Assembly: GCA_938085425.1 (NCBI GenBank)
Contig: CALKGQ010000002.1
Coordinates: 62,001-126,000 of the forward strand
Direction of reading: 5' to 3'
DNA length: 64,000 nucleotides
From: an uncultured Flavobacteriales bacterium
GTDB taxonomy: Bacteria; Bacteroidota; Bacteroidia; Flavobacteriales_D; Sanyastnellaceae
Shown here piece after piece: positions 33,244 through 41,262 of this stretch. A program made the position numbers and the translations under genes. Position 1 is the first letter of the stretch. Each line of letters starts with the position of its first letter. The notes below the pieces were generated by a model. That model ran no database searches. It was given only the letters and a program-made list of their open reading frames with translations, and was not told where the DNA came from.

Positions 33244-33367
33244 ACAAGATTTGGCTTGATGGCCTTCAAGATGGACAACAGAATGAGCCAAATCCTGTTG
33301 TATATTGTGAACCCCTGTACGCGGGAACATATGCTTCCCCATTCACTCCCCTCGGGGACCAAGAAAT

Positions 33368-33769
33368 ATGACCATGATGACCTTAGAGAAAGTCCAATTC
33401 CAACTTGAAATCCCGCTCAACAGCTCCAAAGGAGTGCTCTTCAATTGCATCAGCACCCCTTCTGGATTGGCGGAATGGTTTTGTGACGATGTCAACATCA
33501 AGAAAGACGTGCACATCTTCTTCTGGGACGGCAGCGAGGAATCCGCCCGCATGGTGAGCAAGAAGAAGGATGAATTTGTCAAGTTCCGCTGGCTCGAAGC
33601 CGAAGAGGAAGGAGAAGACACCTACTTCGAATTCCGCATTCGGATGGACGACTTGACAGGAGAGAATTCCTTGGTCATCACAGACTTCGCCGACGACGAC
33701 GAAGTGGAAGATGCGAAGGACTTGTGGCGTGCGCAAGTCAACCGCTTGCGTCAGGTTTTGGGCTGCTGA
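33368..33769 (+). CDS. START-like domain protein
   Basis: 133 residues. The sequence VQFQLEIPLNSSKGVLFNCI, followed by LAEWFCDDVN and FFWDGSEESARMV, matches the small START/SRPBCC-fold proteins annotated in Bacteroidota (AHSA1-related). The fold binds hydrophobic ligands in other families; no function is established for this one. The ATG at 33368 or the one at 33377 could be used. It converges with the tRNA modification gene with only 2 bp between the stops. A weak TATATTGT at 33300 could be its promoter. Confidence 0.85.
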   Translation: MTMMTLEKVQFQLEIPLNSSKGVLFNCISTPSGLAEWFCDDVNIKKDVHIFFWDGSEESARMVSKKKDEFVKFRWLEAEEEGEDTYFEFRIRMDDLTGENSLVITDFADDDEVEDAKDLWRAQVNRLRQVLGC

Positions 33770-33771
33770 CC

Positions 33772-34497
33772 TCAGGGCAGCAAGAATTCAGACAAACGCT
33801 TGCTGAGCCAAGGTGCCCAAGTTTGGTGGCCCTTGTCCTCGATGTTCCTGATTTCTGTACTTGACGCAACCGTTGCGCCATTGTGATGCCAGCTCCATAG
33901 CGAACGCACCACGTCGTGCTCTGGATTCGCCCTCAGGCGAATGTGCTCTTTCGCTTCCATCCCAGCCTCCTTTCCAAGCGCCAAAACCTCTTGATCTCTG
34001 TCGGAAGGGAAAATGAAGGCCAACTCCCCTCCTGATTTCAAGACCCGCTTGGCTTGTCTGAAAAGGGTGGGCAATGGCAAGGTGTCGTCGTGGCGGGCAA
34101 GGTTTCTTTTGCGGTCTTCGCTTTTGGGGTGGTCATGAAAAAAAGGTGGGTTGCACACCACCAAATCGCACGCAGGTCCCGCGTATGCCTGGACAGCTTG
34201 GGCATGCACCACGATGTGGTCCGCAAACGGACTTTCTTGGGCATTTTTGAAGGCCTGGGCCGCGGCGTCTGGCTCCAGCTCCACGGCATCGACACGGGCT
34301 GAGGGAAACCGTTGGGCCATCATGAGTGCCAAAATGCCCGACCCTGTGCCCACATCGAGAATGTGCTTCGGTTGGACCATCGACTCTCCTGCCCAAGCCC
34401 CCAAAATCAGAGCATCTGTCCCAACTTTCATGCCACAGGCATCGTCTCGAACGACGAATTGCTGAAACTGCTGCACCCTGCGTCCCGAACGCCCCAT
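33772..34497 (-). CDS. trmN6: tRNA1(Val) (adenine37-N6)-methyltransferase
   Basis: 241 residues, the length of E. coli YfiC. The class I SAM motif is ILDVGTGSGILALMMAQRF and the N6-adenine catalytic motif is LVVCNPPFFHDHPKSED (NPPF). The N-terminal stretch VVRDDACGMKVGTDALILGA is also typical of the family. It methylates A37 of valine tRNA. The start is one base after the paaY stop codon, so it belongs to the paaJ-paaY-trmN6 unit, whose members otherwise act in aromatic acid breakdown. Confidence 0.9.
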   Translation of the reverse strand: MGRSGRRVQQFQQFVVRDDACGMKVGTDALILGAWAGESMVQPKHILDVGTGSGILALMMAQRFPSARVDAVELEPDAAAQAFKNAQESPFADHIVVHAQAVQAYAGPACDLVVCNPPFFHDHPKSEDRKRNLARHDDTLPLPTLFRQAKRVLKSGGELAFIFPSDRDQEVLALGKEAGMEAKEHIRLRANPEHDVVRSLWSWHHNGATVASSTEIRNIEDKGHQTWAPWLSKRLSEFLLP

Positions 34498-34498
34498 T

Positions 34499-35095
34499 TT
34501 ACTTGGCTTTGCGGATTTGCCAAGTGTCGTAGTCAGGGAAATCCTCCAAACGATCTTCGGGAACTGCCCGCAAAGGAGCCGTTTCCACAAGCCCCTCGGC
34601 TGCCTCACCAGGAAGGGACTGATAAAGGGCAGTGCCTTCCTTCTTGTGCGCCAACATGATGTCACTGACTTCGCCTTTGCGCAAGGCGGGGTTGCCCACA
34701 ACAAGTGAACGGGCAGGCCATTCGGTCCCAGCCTTCACCATGGCAAGGGCGCCAACGATGCATCCTTCTCCGAGGGCCACGTCATCCAACAACACGGCGT
34801 TCATCCCCACTAGACAATCCTTGCCCACTGTCGCGCCATGCACCATTGCACCATGCCCAATGTGGGCACCTTCTTCCAGCAAGACAGTGGCCCCAGGAAA
34901 CATGTGCACAACACAACATTCCTGGACATTGACCCCATCTTTCAAGACAATTTTGCCCCAATCCCCTCTCAACACTGCACCTGGTCCCACATAGCAATGG
35001 GCCCCAATGGTCACATGACCGATCACTGTCGCCTGGGGATGGACAAAGGCCGTCTCATCCACCACAGGCACCATGCCTTTGAAGGCGTACATCAT
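34499..35095 (-). CDS. paaY: PaaY-like hexapeptide-repeat thioesterase
   Basis: 198 residues. A left-handed beta-helix of hexapeptide repeats (FVHPQATVIGHVTIGAHCYV, GPGAVLRGDWGKIVLKDGVN, then HIGHGAMVHGATVGKDCLVG) places the metal-binding His residues as in gamma-carbonic-anhydrase-like proteins. The C-terminal extension ending PLRAVPEDRL resembles the E. coli PaaY tail. PaaY removes dead-end CoA esters that inhibit phenylacetate breakdown. Its ATG overlaps the paaJ stop (ATGA); a second ATG one codon later is possible. The assignment rests on the tail and the paaJ neighbour; a generic carbonic-anhydrase-like protein is the alternative. Confidence 0.85.
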   Translation of the reverse strand: MMYAFKGMVPVVDETAFVHPQATVIGHVTIGAHCYVGPGAVLRGDWGKIVLKDGVNVQECCVVHMFPGATVLLEEGAHIGHGAMVHGATVGKDCLVGMNAVLLDDVALGEGCIVGALAMVKAGTEWPARSLVVGNPALRKGEVSDIMLAHKKEGTALYQSLPGEAAEGLVETAPLRAVPEDRLEDFPDYDTWQIRKAK

Positions 35096-36306
35096 GAGGA
35101 GGAAGTGTTCTGAATGACCGCCGCATAGCCTTGTCCAACCCCGATGCACAGCGTCACGAGGGCATGCTTCCCTCCCGTTCGGCGCAATTGTCTTGCTGCG
35201 GAGAGCAAAATGCGGGCCCCTGTCATGCCCAATGGATGGCCCAAGGCAATCGCTCCGCCGTTGGGATTGATGCGGGGGTCATCGTCTGGAAGATTCCAGC
35301 TTCGAATGCAAGCAAGACTTTGGGCCGCAAATGCCTCGTTCAGCTCGATTACATCAACATCATCCCATCCGAGCCCGGCCTTGGCCAAGGCCTTCTTGGA
35401 AGCTTCCACAGGGCCGATGCCCATGATGCGAGGTGGAACGCCCACCACCGCGGAAGAGACCATCCTTGCCAGGGGCTCAAGGCCATGCTGGCCCATGCCT
35501 TGTTCATTGGCCATCAGAAGGGCCGCAGCTCCATCGTTCAATCCACTTGCATTGCCCGCGGTGACAGTCCCCCCCTCCTTTCGGAAGGCAGGACGAAGCT
35601 TGGCCAAAACCTCAGGGGTGGTGGTGGGTTTGACAAATTCGTCGTGCTCAAAGCGCAATGGATCTTGTTTCTTTCGGGGGATGTCCACGGCCACAATTTC
35701 TTCCGCAAGGCGGCCCTCTTTCATTGCGGCGGCGGCCTTTTGCTGGCTCCTTGCTGCGAAGGCATCTTGGTCTTCTCGTGAAATGTTGTGCAAATCCACG
35801 AGGTTTTCAGCCGTTTGGCCCATGCCTTCGGTCCCATAGAGGGCGTCCAAGCGGGGGTTGATGAACCTCCAGCCAAAGCTGGTGTCGTGCAAGGACATGT
35901 CGCGGCCAAACGCCTTCGATGTTTTGCCCATCACCCATGGCCCACGCGTCATGTGCTCCACACCGCCGGCCACGACCACATCTGCATCTCCCAGATGCAA
36001 CATGCGTGAAGCATGAACAGCGGCAGCCAAACCAGAGGCGCACAAACGGTTGATGGTCTCGCCAGGCACCGTCTCGGGATAGCCTGCCAAAAGACTGGCC
36101 ATGCGGGCCACATTGCGGTTGTCTTCTCCCGCTTGGTTGGCACATCCCATCAAGACGTCGCCAATGGCCTCCGGCGCAAGGCTCGGCGACCGACGAAGCA
36201 GCTCTGCCAGGACATGGGCCGCCAAGTCATCTGCCCTTACAGGGGCCAATGTTCCTCCAAAAGAACCAATCGGCGTGCGCACGCCATCCACCAAGTATGC
36301 GTTCAT
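35092..36306 (-). CDS. paaJ: 3-oxoadipyl-CoA/acetyl-CoA thiolase (PaaJ/PcaF type)
   Basis: 404 residues. The N-terminus AYLVDGVRTPIGSFGGTL is characteristic of PcaF/PaaJ beta-ketoadipyl-CoA thiolases. The nucleophile Cys is in TINRLCASGLAAAV, the catalytic His in GGAIALGHPLGMTGAR, and the second Cys in VTLCIGVGQGYA. It cleaves 3-oxoadipyl-CoA to succinyl-CoA and acetyl-CoA at the end of the phenylacetate or protocatechuate pathway; a general fatty-acid thiolase (FadA) is possible. paaY directly downstream supports PaaJ. The ATG lies 4 nt after a TATCTTCG box, so the mRNA is probably leaderless. Confidence 0.9.
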   Translation of the reverse strand: MNAYLVDGVRTPIGSFGGTLAPVRADDLAAHVLAELLRRSPSLAPEAIGDVLMGCANQAGEDNRNVARMASLLAGYPETVPGETINRLCASGLAAAVHASRMLHLGDADVVVAGGVEHMTRGPWVMGKTSKAFGRDMSLHDTSFGWRFINPRLDALYGTEGMGQTAENLVDLHNISREDQDAFAARSQQKAAAAMKEGRLAEEIVAVDIPRKKQDPLRFEHDEFVKPTTTPEVLAKLRPAFRKEGGTVTAGNASGLNDGAAALLMANEQGMGQHGLEPLARMVSSAVVGVPPRIMGIGPVEASKKALAKAGLGWDDVDVIELNEAFAAQSLACIRSWNLPDDDPRINPNGGAIALGHPLGMTGARILLSAARQLRRTGGKHALVTLCIGVGQGYAAVIQNTSSS

Positions 36307-36310
36307 GAAG

Positions 36311-36318
36311 CGAAGATA
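36311..36318 (-). promoter_or_regulatory. -7 promoter box TATCTTCG before paaJ
   Basis: On the minus strand TATCTTCG, then CTTC, then the paaJ ATG at 36306. Again the spacing is exactly 4 nt. Confidence 0.6.
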
Positions 36319-36354
36319 GGTTGGCGGTGACGCGTTCTTGCCCCAAATTGCAGC

Positions 36355-37494
36355 ATGCGCATTGGCATCGTCTCCACCTTCCCTCCCTACCGCGGGGGCA
36401 TTGCCCAGTTCAATGCCGCCATGAAATCAGCGCTTGAAGGGGCTGGACATGACGTCCAGGCCATCACATGGTCCCGCCAGTACCCTTCACTTTTCTTCCC
36501 AGGCAAATCCCAATGGGAACCAGGCAAAGGGCCAAGTGACGTGGCCTATCCCACGCTGCTCGACAGCCTGGCGCCGTGGAGCTGGCGTCAAACGGGAAGG
36601 GCATTGGCCAACGCTGGCCCACCCGAAGTTTTGATCCTTCCGTTTTGGCATTCGGCATTGGCCCCTGCCCTCGCAGGAGTGGCTAAAGAAGCCCGCAAGC
36701 AAGGCGTCGCCCAGGTGGTGGGGCTGATGCACAATGCGTCCTCCCATGATGGGAGCCTCACAGACCGATGGCTGGCCGGCCAATTCATGCGTTCATGCGA
36801 CAAGCTTGTGACGCTCAGTGCCGCGGTCGGAAAATCTTTGAAGCCTTGGCCATCCACAACGTTGTTTCATCCATTGTACACCCACCTCGACCGCGGCCCC
36901 TCCAAGCAGATCGCAAGAGAGCGCTTGGGGTTGGACACAAACGCCCACGTGCACCTTTTCTTTGGACTCATCCGTCCCTACAAGGGGCTCCATGTCCTTC
37001 TCGAGGCCTTGGCCACATTGCCTCCGAAGCACACTTTGGTGGTGGCGGGAGAGTGTTATGGCAGTTGGGCGCCCTACGCGCAACAAATTGAAAAACTTGG
37101 TTTGGCGTCCCGTGTTCGTCTGCATCTTGACTTTGTCCGAGATGAGGAGGTCCCGCTGTTCCTTTGTGCCTGCGACGACATCGTCTTGCCTTACACCGCG
37201 GCCTCCCAAAGCGGTGTCACAGCCATGGCATTGCACCATGAAGTCAAAGTGATCGCCTCCGACGTCGGGGATTTGGGCGACACGATTTTGCCAGAGCTCA
37301 CAGGAAGGCTCGTCCCCCCTTCTGACCCCATACGACTTGCCAAAGCCATGGGACAGAATTGGACCAAAGACGAATCAGAAACAAGTCAAGCCTTTGCTGA
37401 AGTCAAAAAACGACTCAGTTGGTCGGCATGGGCAGACCAGCTGATGCAACAGGTGGCATCACCGGAAGAAGCAACTTCTCCAGCGGACGAATGA
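36355..37494 (+). CDS. glycosyltransferase family 4
   Basis: 379 residues. A GT-B fold is indicated by the N-terminus MRIGIVSTFPPYRGGIAQFN and by the C-terminal donor-binding region HLFFGLIRPYKGLHVLLEAL and YTAASQSGVTAMALHHEVKV. GT4 enzymes transfer sugars from nucleotide or lipid donors to surface glycans. No transmembrane segment was seen. The 3' end runs 80 bp antisense into the DUF4340 gene. The nearest surface-glycan-type gene is the flippase at 51.3-52.6 kb, so no polysaccharide cluster is present here. Acceptor unknown. Confidence 0.88.
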   Translation: MRIGIVSTFPPYRGGIAQFNAAMKSALEGAGHDVQAITWSRQYPSLFFPGKSQWEPGKGPSDVAYPTLLDSLAPWSWRQTGRALANAGPPEVLILPFWHSALAPALAGVAKEARKQGVAQVVGLMHNASSHDGSLTDRWLAGQFMRSCDKLVTLSAAVGKSLKPWPSTTLFHPLYTHLDRGPSKQIARERLGLDTNAHVHLFFGLIRPYKGLHVLLEALATLPPKHTLVVAGECYGSWAPYAQQIEKLGLASRVRLHLDFVRDEEVPLFLCACDDIVLPYTAASQSGVTAMALHHEVKVIASDVGDLGDTILPELTGRLVPPSDPIRLAKAMGQNWTKDESETSQAFAEVKKRLSWSAWADQLMQQVASPEEATSPADE

Positions 37495-38488
37495 GTGGGT
37501 CGAAGACAAACCGCTGCAGGAGCACAACTTCGCCCTGGTCAGTGACCCCGTAAAGTTGTTCCATGTCATGAGGCATGGGGTTTCCCGCATCGTCCACAGC
37601 AAGGCCGTTGGATGGGATCCAATGGACCAGAATGCGTCGTGTTTCTCCTGACCAACCTGTGGCTTGGAGCTCAAAGGCAGGGTTGGCTTGACGCAGGCTG
37701 TCTTCCACGCTTGCACTCAAACGAGATTCGTAGGTTTCAAGGTGGACTTTTTTGAACCTCAGAAAGTGCGCCCGCATGCCCGCCGTGTCCAAGTAGGCCA
37801 GAGGTTCCCCCGCCCAATCTTTCATCAGAAGGGAACCCTCGCGGTCCGTTTCAAGTGAATAGGCGAAGGACGCTCCCTCCAACTGCCGCACGGCGATGCG
37901 CTTCAGACTGCGTTTGGGGAAATTGAAGATGCCTGTGAATCTCCAATCGCGTTCAGAAGTGAAGAACCTCGTGCTCAGATAGCCTGTGAAGCCTTCCATG
38001 TGCACGACAAAAGGTTGCTCCCCTCTTCCCTCGGGCGTCTCCAGCACCATGTAGGTCCCTGTGTGACTGGGGGTGGCCGTGCCCACGTACCAGGTCTTGA
38101 CCGGATGGTCCCCACCCTGATACACCTCCACTTTTTTTCCTCTTGCTGCCAAAAGACGAATGACATTGGGCTGAGCCGCTGCTGCGACAGGCCCTTGAAC
38201 CGTGGTGCGCAAGAAGGTTTTGAGGAGCAAGTCCACGGCGTCTTCACGCGCTTTGAACCTGCCATTGACATCCCAAAGTCTGCCGTTCGCGGGCCTCGTC
38301 AAGGTCACCGACTGGCCGTCCATGTCGGCAATGAAGATCTTGTCCACGGCCGACGTGTCTGCGATGGCAAAGTCCGTTCCTTCGATGGACGCAAGCGCCC
38401 CTTTGTCCTCCATGGTGAACCACCAGACGCCTCCTGTCAAAGCTGTGAGGACGATCAGAACGTACAAAATTCGAAGATTGGCGTGCAT
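37415..38488 (-). CDS. DUF4340 domain protein
   Basis: 357 residues. One N-terminal transmembrane segment (ILYVLIVLTALTGGVWWFTM) and a periplasmic beta-rich domain with repeated DUF4340 units (SVTLTRPANGRLWDVNGRFK, WRFTGIFNFPKRSLKRIAVR). It lies directly after the gldFG gene, an arrangement also common in other bacteria where GldG-like ABC auxiliary proteins are followed by a DUF4340 gene; the three probably act in one inner-membrane complex. The start is chosen before the membrane segment at 38488. Its last 80 bp overlap the convergent glycosyltransferase gene. Confidence 0.85.
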   Translation of the reverse strand: MHANLRILYVLIVLTALTGGVWWFTMEDKGALASIEGTDFAIADTSAVDKIFIADMDGQSVTLTRPANGRLWDVNGRFKAREDAVDLLLKTFLRTTVQGPVAAAAQPNVIRLLAARGKKVEVYQGGDHPVKTWYVGTATPSHTGTYMVLETPEGRGEQPFVVHMEGFTGYLSTRFFTSERDWRFTGIFNFPKRSLKRIAVRQLEGASFAYSLETDREGSLLMKDWAGEPLAYLDTAGMRAHFLRFKKVHLETYESRLSASVEDSLRQANPAFELQATGWSGETRRILVHWIPSNGLAVDDAGNPMPHDMEQLYGVTDQGEVVLLQRFVFDPLIRPLEKLLLPVMPPVASAGLPMPTN

Positions 38489-38507
38489 GGGATGGTCTTG
38501 TGAAGTG

Positions 38508-40961
38508 TTAGGCTGTCTGTCCATAGATCCGCCGCCGCGTGGCCAGCACGGCTCCTGCCACGAGGACAACCATGAGCAGTGGCATCCCTACTGCCACAAA
38601 TTGCCATCCGCCCCGCTCTTGGCGGATGCGTTCGTTGTCGAGGGAACGAAGGGCAATGGATCGGGAACGGACGCTGATCAGCGCATTTTCTTGAAGCAAG
38701 TAATCGATGGTGTTCAGCAAGAATTCTTTGTTGTCGTAGACCACCCTGCGGGCATATCTGTCATAGCCCAAAGGCAAAATTTGACCGTCGGCACGGAACT
38801 TGTTTCTCGCCACATCCCCATCTGCAATCACCACCATGGCCGTGGGAGCGCTCTTTGCGCGAAAGGCGAACTCTTCATCCGCCGCCAGCCGCTCGGGCAA
38901 TGAAGACGCAAAGTGGGAACGGAAAGCGCCCTCCACCAATGCCGCAAAGCCGGCACGAGGGGCATTGCCCTCGTTGAAGTAAGCAGGATCGAGGTCCACA
39001 ATGTTGCTGGTCACCCGCACAGGAACGCGGTACGTCTTGGCACGCTCACTGGACGTGAGCAACACCGTGGACTGCACCTCGTCTTGGGTGTCCACGACGT
39101 CCAAAGAAGACACAAAGTCAAAGTGAATGGGGTCCAAATTGTTTGTGATGGGGTGTCCAGTGCCAAGTGGCATGGCAAGCGGTGCGAAATACCAATTGAA
39201 CAGCTGCATGTTCCGTTGGTTGCCCATGGGTCCTGCATCGAGCATGATGGGTGCGCATTGCGGGTCGATCACGAGGTCGCGGTTCAGCCGCACACCGTAG
39301 TCGAACAATTGCTCGTAAAGCCCCACGGGATTCTCCACCCCAAACGTCTCGTTGTTCGCACGAAGACTGTCAAGATCGACGCGCACGGGATCCACCATCC
39401 ACAAAATTTTGCCACCGTTCATGAGGAACTGGTCCACAATCACCTTGTCCTTGACAGAGAAGGCCGAATCAGGCTGGGCCACCATCAACAAGTCGTAGCG
39501 GTTGGTGCGGTAGCGCATGCCGTCGAGTTTCTCAGACAACACATTCAAACGTCCTGCGAGCTCCACTCGGGCCACCATGTGGTCTTCCTCCAAAGTGCCG
39601 ACCAAATCTGCCATGGCCAAGTCTTCAAGTTCTCCGTGGCCCTCGAGGATGGCAATTTTCTTGGGCTCAAACGCCGTGCTTCGACGGATGCCTGAAGCCA
39701 CTTCGAATTCCATGGCATTGATGGACCCTTGGATCATGGCCTGGTCCGCTTGTGGGATGTCACTCCCAAAAAATTGGACAGGTTGCTCCTCTCCACGGTA
39801 GGCGACCATGGCCCCTGGCCAGACCGTTTGGAAAGATTGCATCCCATTGTCTTCAAACGCTATCCGAGTGAACTCAAGTCCGCGCTCGTAGAGTGCCGTT
39901 TCATTTTGGCCTATGGTCTGGGGATCGTCAGAATCGTAAATGTCCACAAAACGGTAGGTCAACTTGCCTCCGCTGGCCTGCGCCATGCGCTTCAACAAGG
40001 ATTCCGCTTCTTTCTCAAGACGTCTCCACTCTTGGGGCAAATCTCCAGTGAGGTAGCATGTGACAAGGACGTTGTCCTGCAATCCATCCAGCAACTCCGT
40101 GGTCCCCTCCGCCAAGGTGTGTCGCTTCTCTGCCGTCAAATCGATGGAGCCATGAAGCAGCTGGCCAAGGACCCAAAGCACCAACACCACCGCAGAAGAC
40201 AACCCAAGCGAAGTGCTTTCTCGCATCACCCTGCCACGACGCAAGGCCAAAACAAACCGGGCCACGAGCACCGACATGGCCATCCAAGTGACGAAGTACA
40301 CCACATCGCGCGAATCCAAGCGACCTTGGCTCATGGCGTCGAAGTGCGCTTCCATCCCCAGCTGCACGAATTGATGCTCCCATGCGCCTAGCCATGCAAA
40401 ATCCGCCAAGGCGCCAAACCCAAAATAGGCCACTATGGAAAGGAGCATGGCCGTCATGAAGGCCACCAGAGGTTGTACGGTGCAAATCGAGGCCACGACG
40501 CCAATGCCTGTCAATGCGCCCGAAAACACCATCAACCCCAAATAGCTCCCCCATATCGCCCCCAAATCGAGGTTCCATGCCGGGGAGCCCAGCATCCCCA
40601 AAACGAGGACGTACGCCAAGGTGGGCAGCAGCGCTGCCAACGACACCGCCCAACTGCCCAAGAATTTGGCCAAGACCACTTGCCCCTCGGTCAAAGGACG
40701 GGTGAGCAACAATTCAAGGGTCCCGCTGCGATGCTCCTCCGCGAACGACCTCATGGTCACAGCAGGCACCAAGAACATCAACACCCATGGTGCCATGGCA
40801 AAAAACGGAGAGAGCGAAGCCATCCCACTGTCGAGGACATTCCAACCACCTGGGAACAGCCACAGAAACAAACTGGTGAAAAGCAAAAAGACGGCCACCA
40901 CAGTGTAGCCGATCAGCGAGCTGAAAAAGCTCTGAATTTCTTTAAGAACGAGGGACCTCAT
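38508..40961 (-). CDS. fused GldF-GldG gliding-motility ABC transporter protein
   Basis: 817 residues. Residues 1-245 are an ABC-2 permease resembling GldF (LVLKEIQSFFSSLIGYTVVA, GTLELLLTRPLTEGQVVLAK, with about six membrane spans). Residues 250-810 resemble GldG: a membrane span, then IDLTAEKRHTLAEGTTELLD, a GldG/IFT52-like domain (KIAILEGHGELEDLAMADLV, GGKILWMVDPVRVDLDSL), and a C-terminal span followed by RRRIYGQTA. The two are usually separate genes of about 240 and 560 codons. With the ATPase GldA (not in this window) they form a complex needed for gliding and linked to T9SS. The start lies within the end of the upstream gene (20-bp overlap). Here the fusion is seen directly as one uninterrupted frame. 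Confidence 0.87.
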   Translation of the reverse strand: MRSLVLKEIQSFFSSLIGYTVVAVFLLFTSLFLWLFPGGWNVLDSGMASLSPFFAMAPWVLMFLVPAVTMRSFAEEHRSGTLELLLTRPLTEGQVVLAKFLGSWAVSLAALLPTLAYVLVLGMLGSPAWNLDLGAIWGSYLGLMVFSGALTGIGVVASICTVQPLVAFMTAMLLSIVAYFGFGALADFAWLGAWEHQFVQLGMEAHFDAMSQGRLDSRDVVYFVTWMAMSVLVARFVLALRRGRVMRESTSLGLSSAVVLVLWVLGQLLHGSIDLTAEKRHTLAEGTTELLDGLQDNVLVTCYLTGDLPQEWRRLEKEAESLLKRMAQASGGKLTYRFVDIYDSDDPQTIGQNETALYERGLEFTRIAFEDNGMQSFQTVWPGAMVAYRGEEQPVQFFGSDIPQADQAMIQGSINAMEFEVASGIRRSTAFEPKKIAILEGHGELEDLAMADLVGTLEEDHMVARVELAGRLNVLSEKLDGMRYRTNRYDLLMVAQPDSAFSVKDKVIVDQFLMNGGKILWMVDPVRVDLDSLRANNETFGVENPVGLYEQLFDYGVRLNRDLVIDPQCAPIMLDAGPMGNQRNMQLFNWYFAPLAMPLGTGHPITNNLDPIHFDFVSSLDVVDTQDEVQSTVLLTSSERAKTYRVPVRVTSNIVDLDPAYFNEGNAPRAGFAALVEGAFRSHFASSLPERLAADEEFAFRAKSAPTAMVVIADGDVARNKFRADGQILPLGYDRYARRVVYDNKEFLLNTIDYLLQENALISVRSRSIALRSLDNERIRQERGGWQFVAVGMPLLMVVLVAGAVLATRRRIYGQTA

Positions 40962-41262
40962 GGGAATCAGAGGTCAAAGATAGCACGTGATAAGTCCATA
41001 CTTGAGGGGCATGGGAGAACATGGCTTTTGTTGTGGGCCAAATCGTCCCAAACAGTGCCGATCTACGATAGGCATCGAGGTCTGCGGTGCTTTCCCAACG
41101 GCTTAATGTTCCGCGTACGAAAGGCGCTTCTGGGTCGGTGATCCACTCCACTCCAAGGCATCCAGGTTGTTGGGCAATGGACTCCCTGTGTTGCAAGAAC
41201 AAAGCTTCAAACGCTTCCAATTGCCCTTGCTGGAAGGTCATGCGTACGATGCGCACAATCAT
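40942..41262 (-). CDS. antibiotic biosynthesis monooxygenase (ABM) domain protein
   Basis: 106 residues. The ABM dimeric ferredoxin-like fold is recognisable from MIVRIVRMTFQQGQLEAFEA, PGCLGVEWITDPEAPFVRGT and LSRWESTADLDAYRRSALFG. Members range from small quinol monooxygenases to proteins of unknown activity. It overlaps the start of gldFG by 20 bp and its ATG overlaps the DUF62 stop (ATGA), so it is embedded in that operon. The actual substrate is unknown. Confidence 0.82.
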   Translation of the reverse strand: MIVRIVRMTFQQGQLEAFEALFLQHRESIAQQPGCLGVEWITDPEAPFVRGTLSRWESTADLDAYRRSALFGTIWPTTKAMFSHAPQVWTYHVLSLTSDSHEVPRS

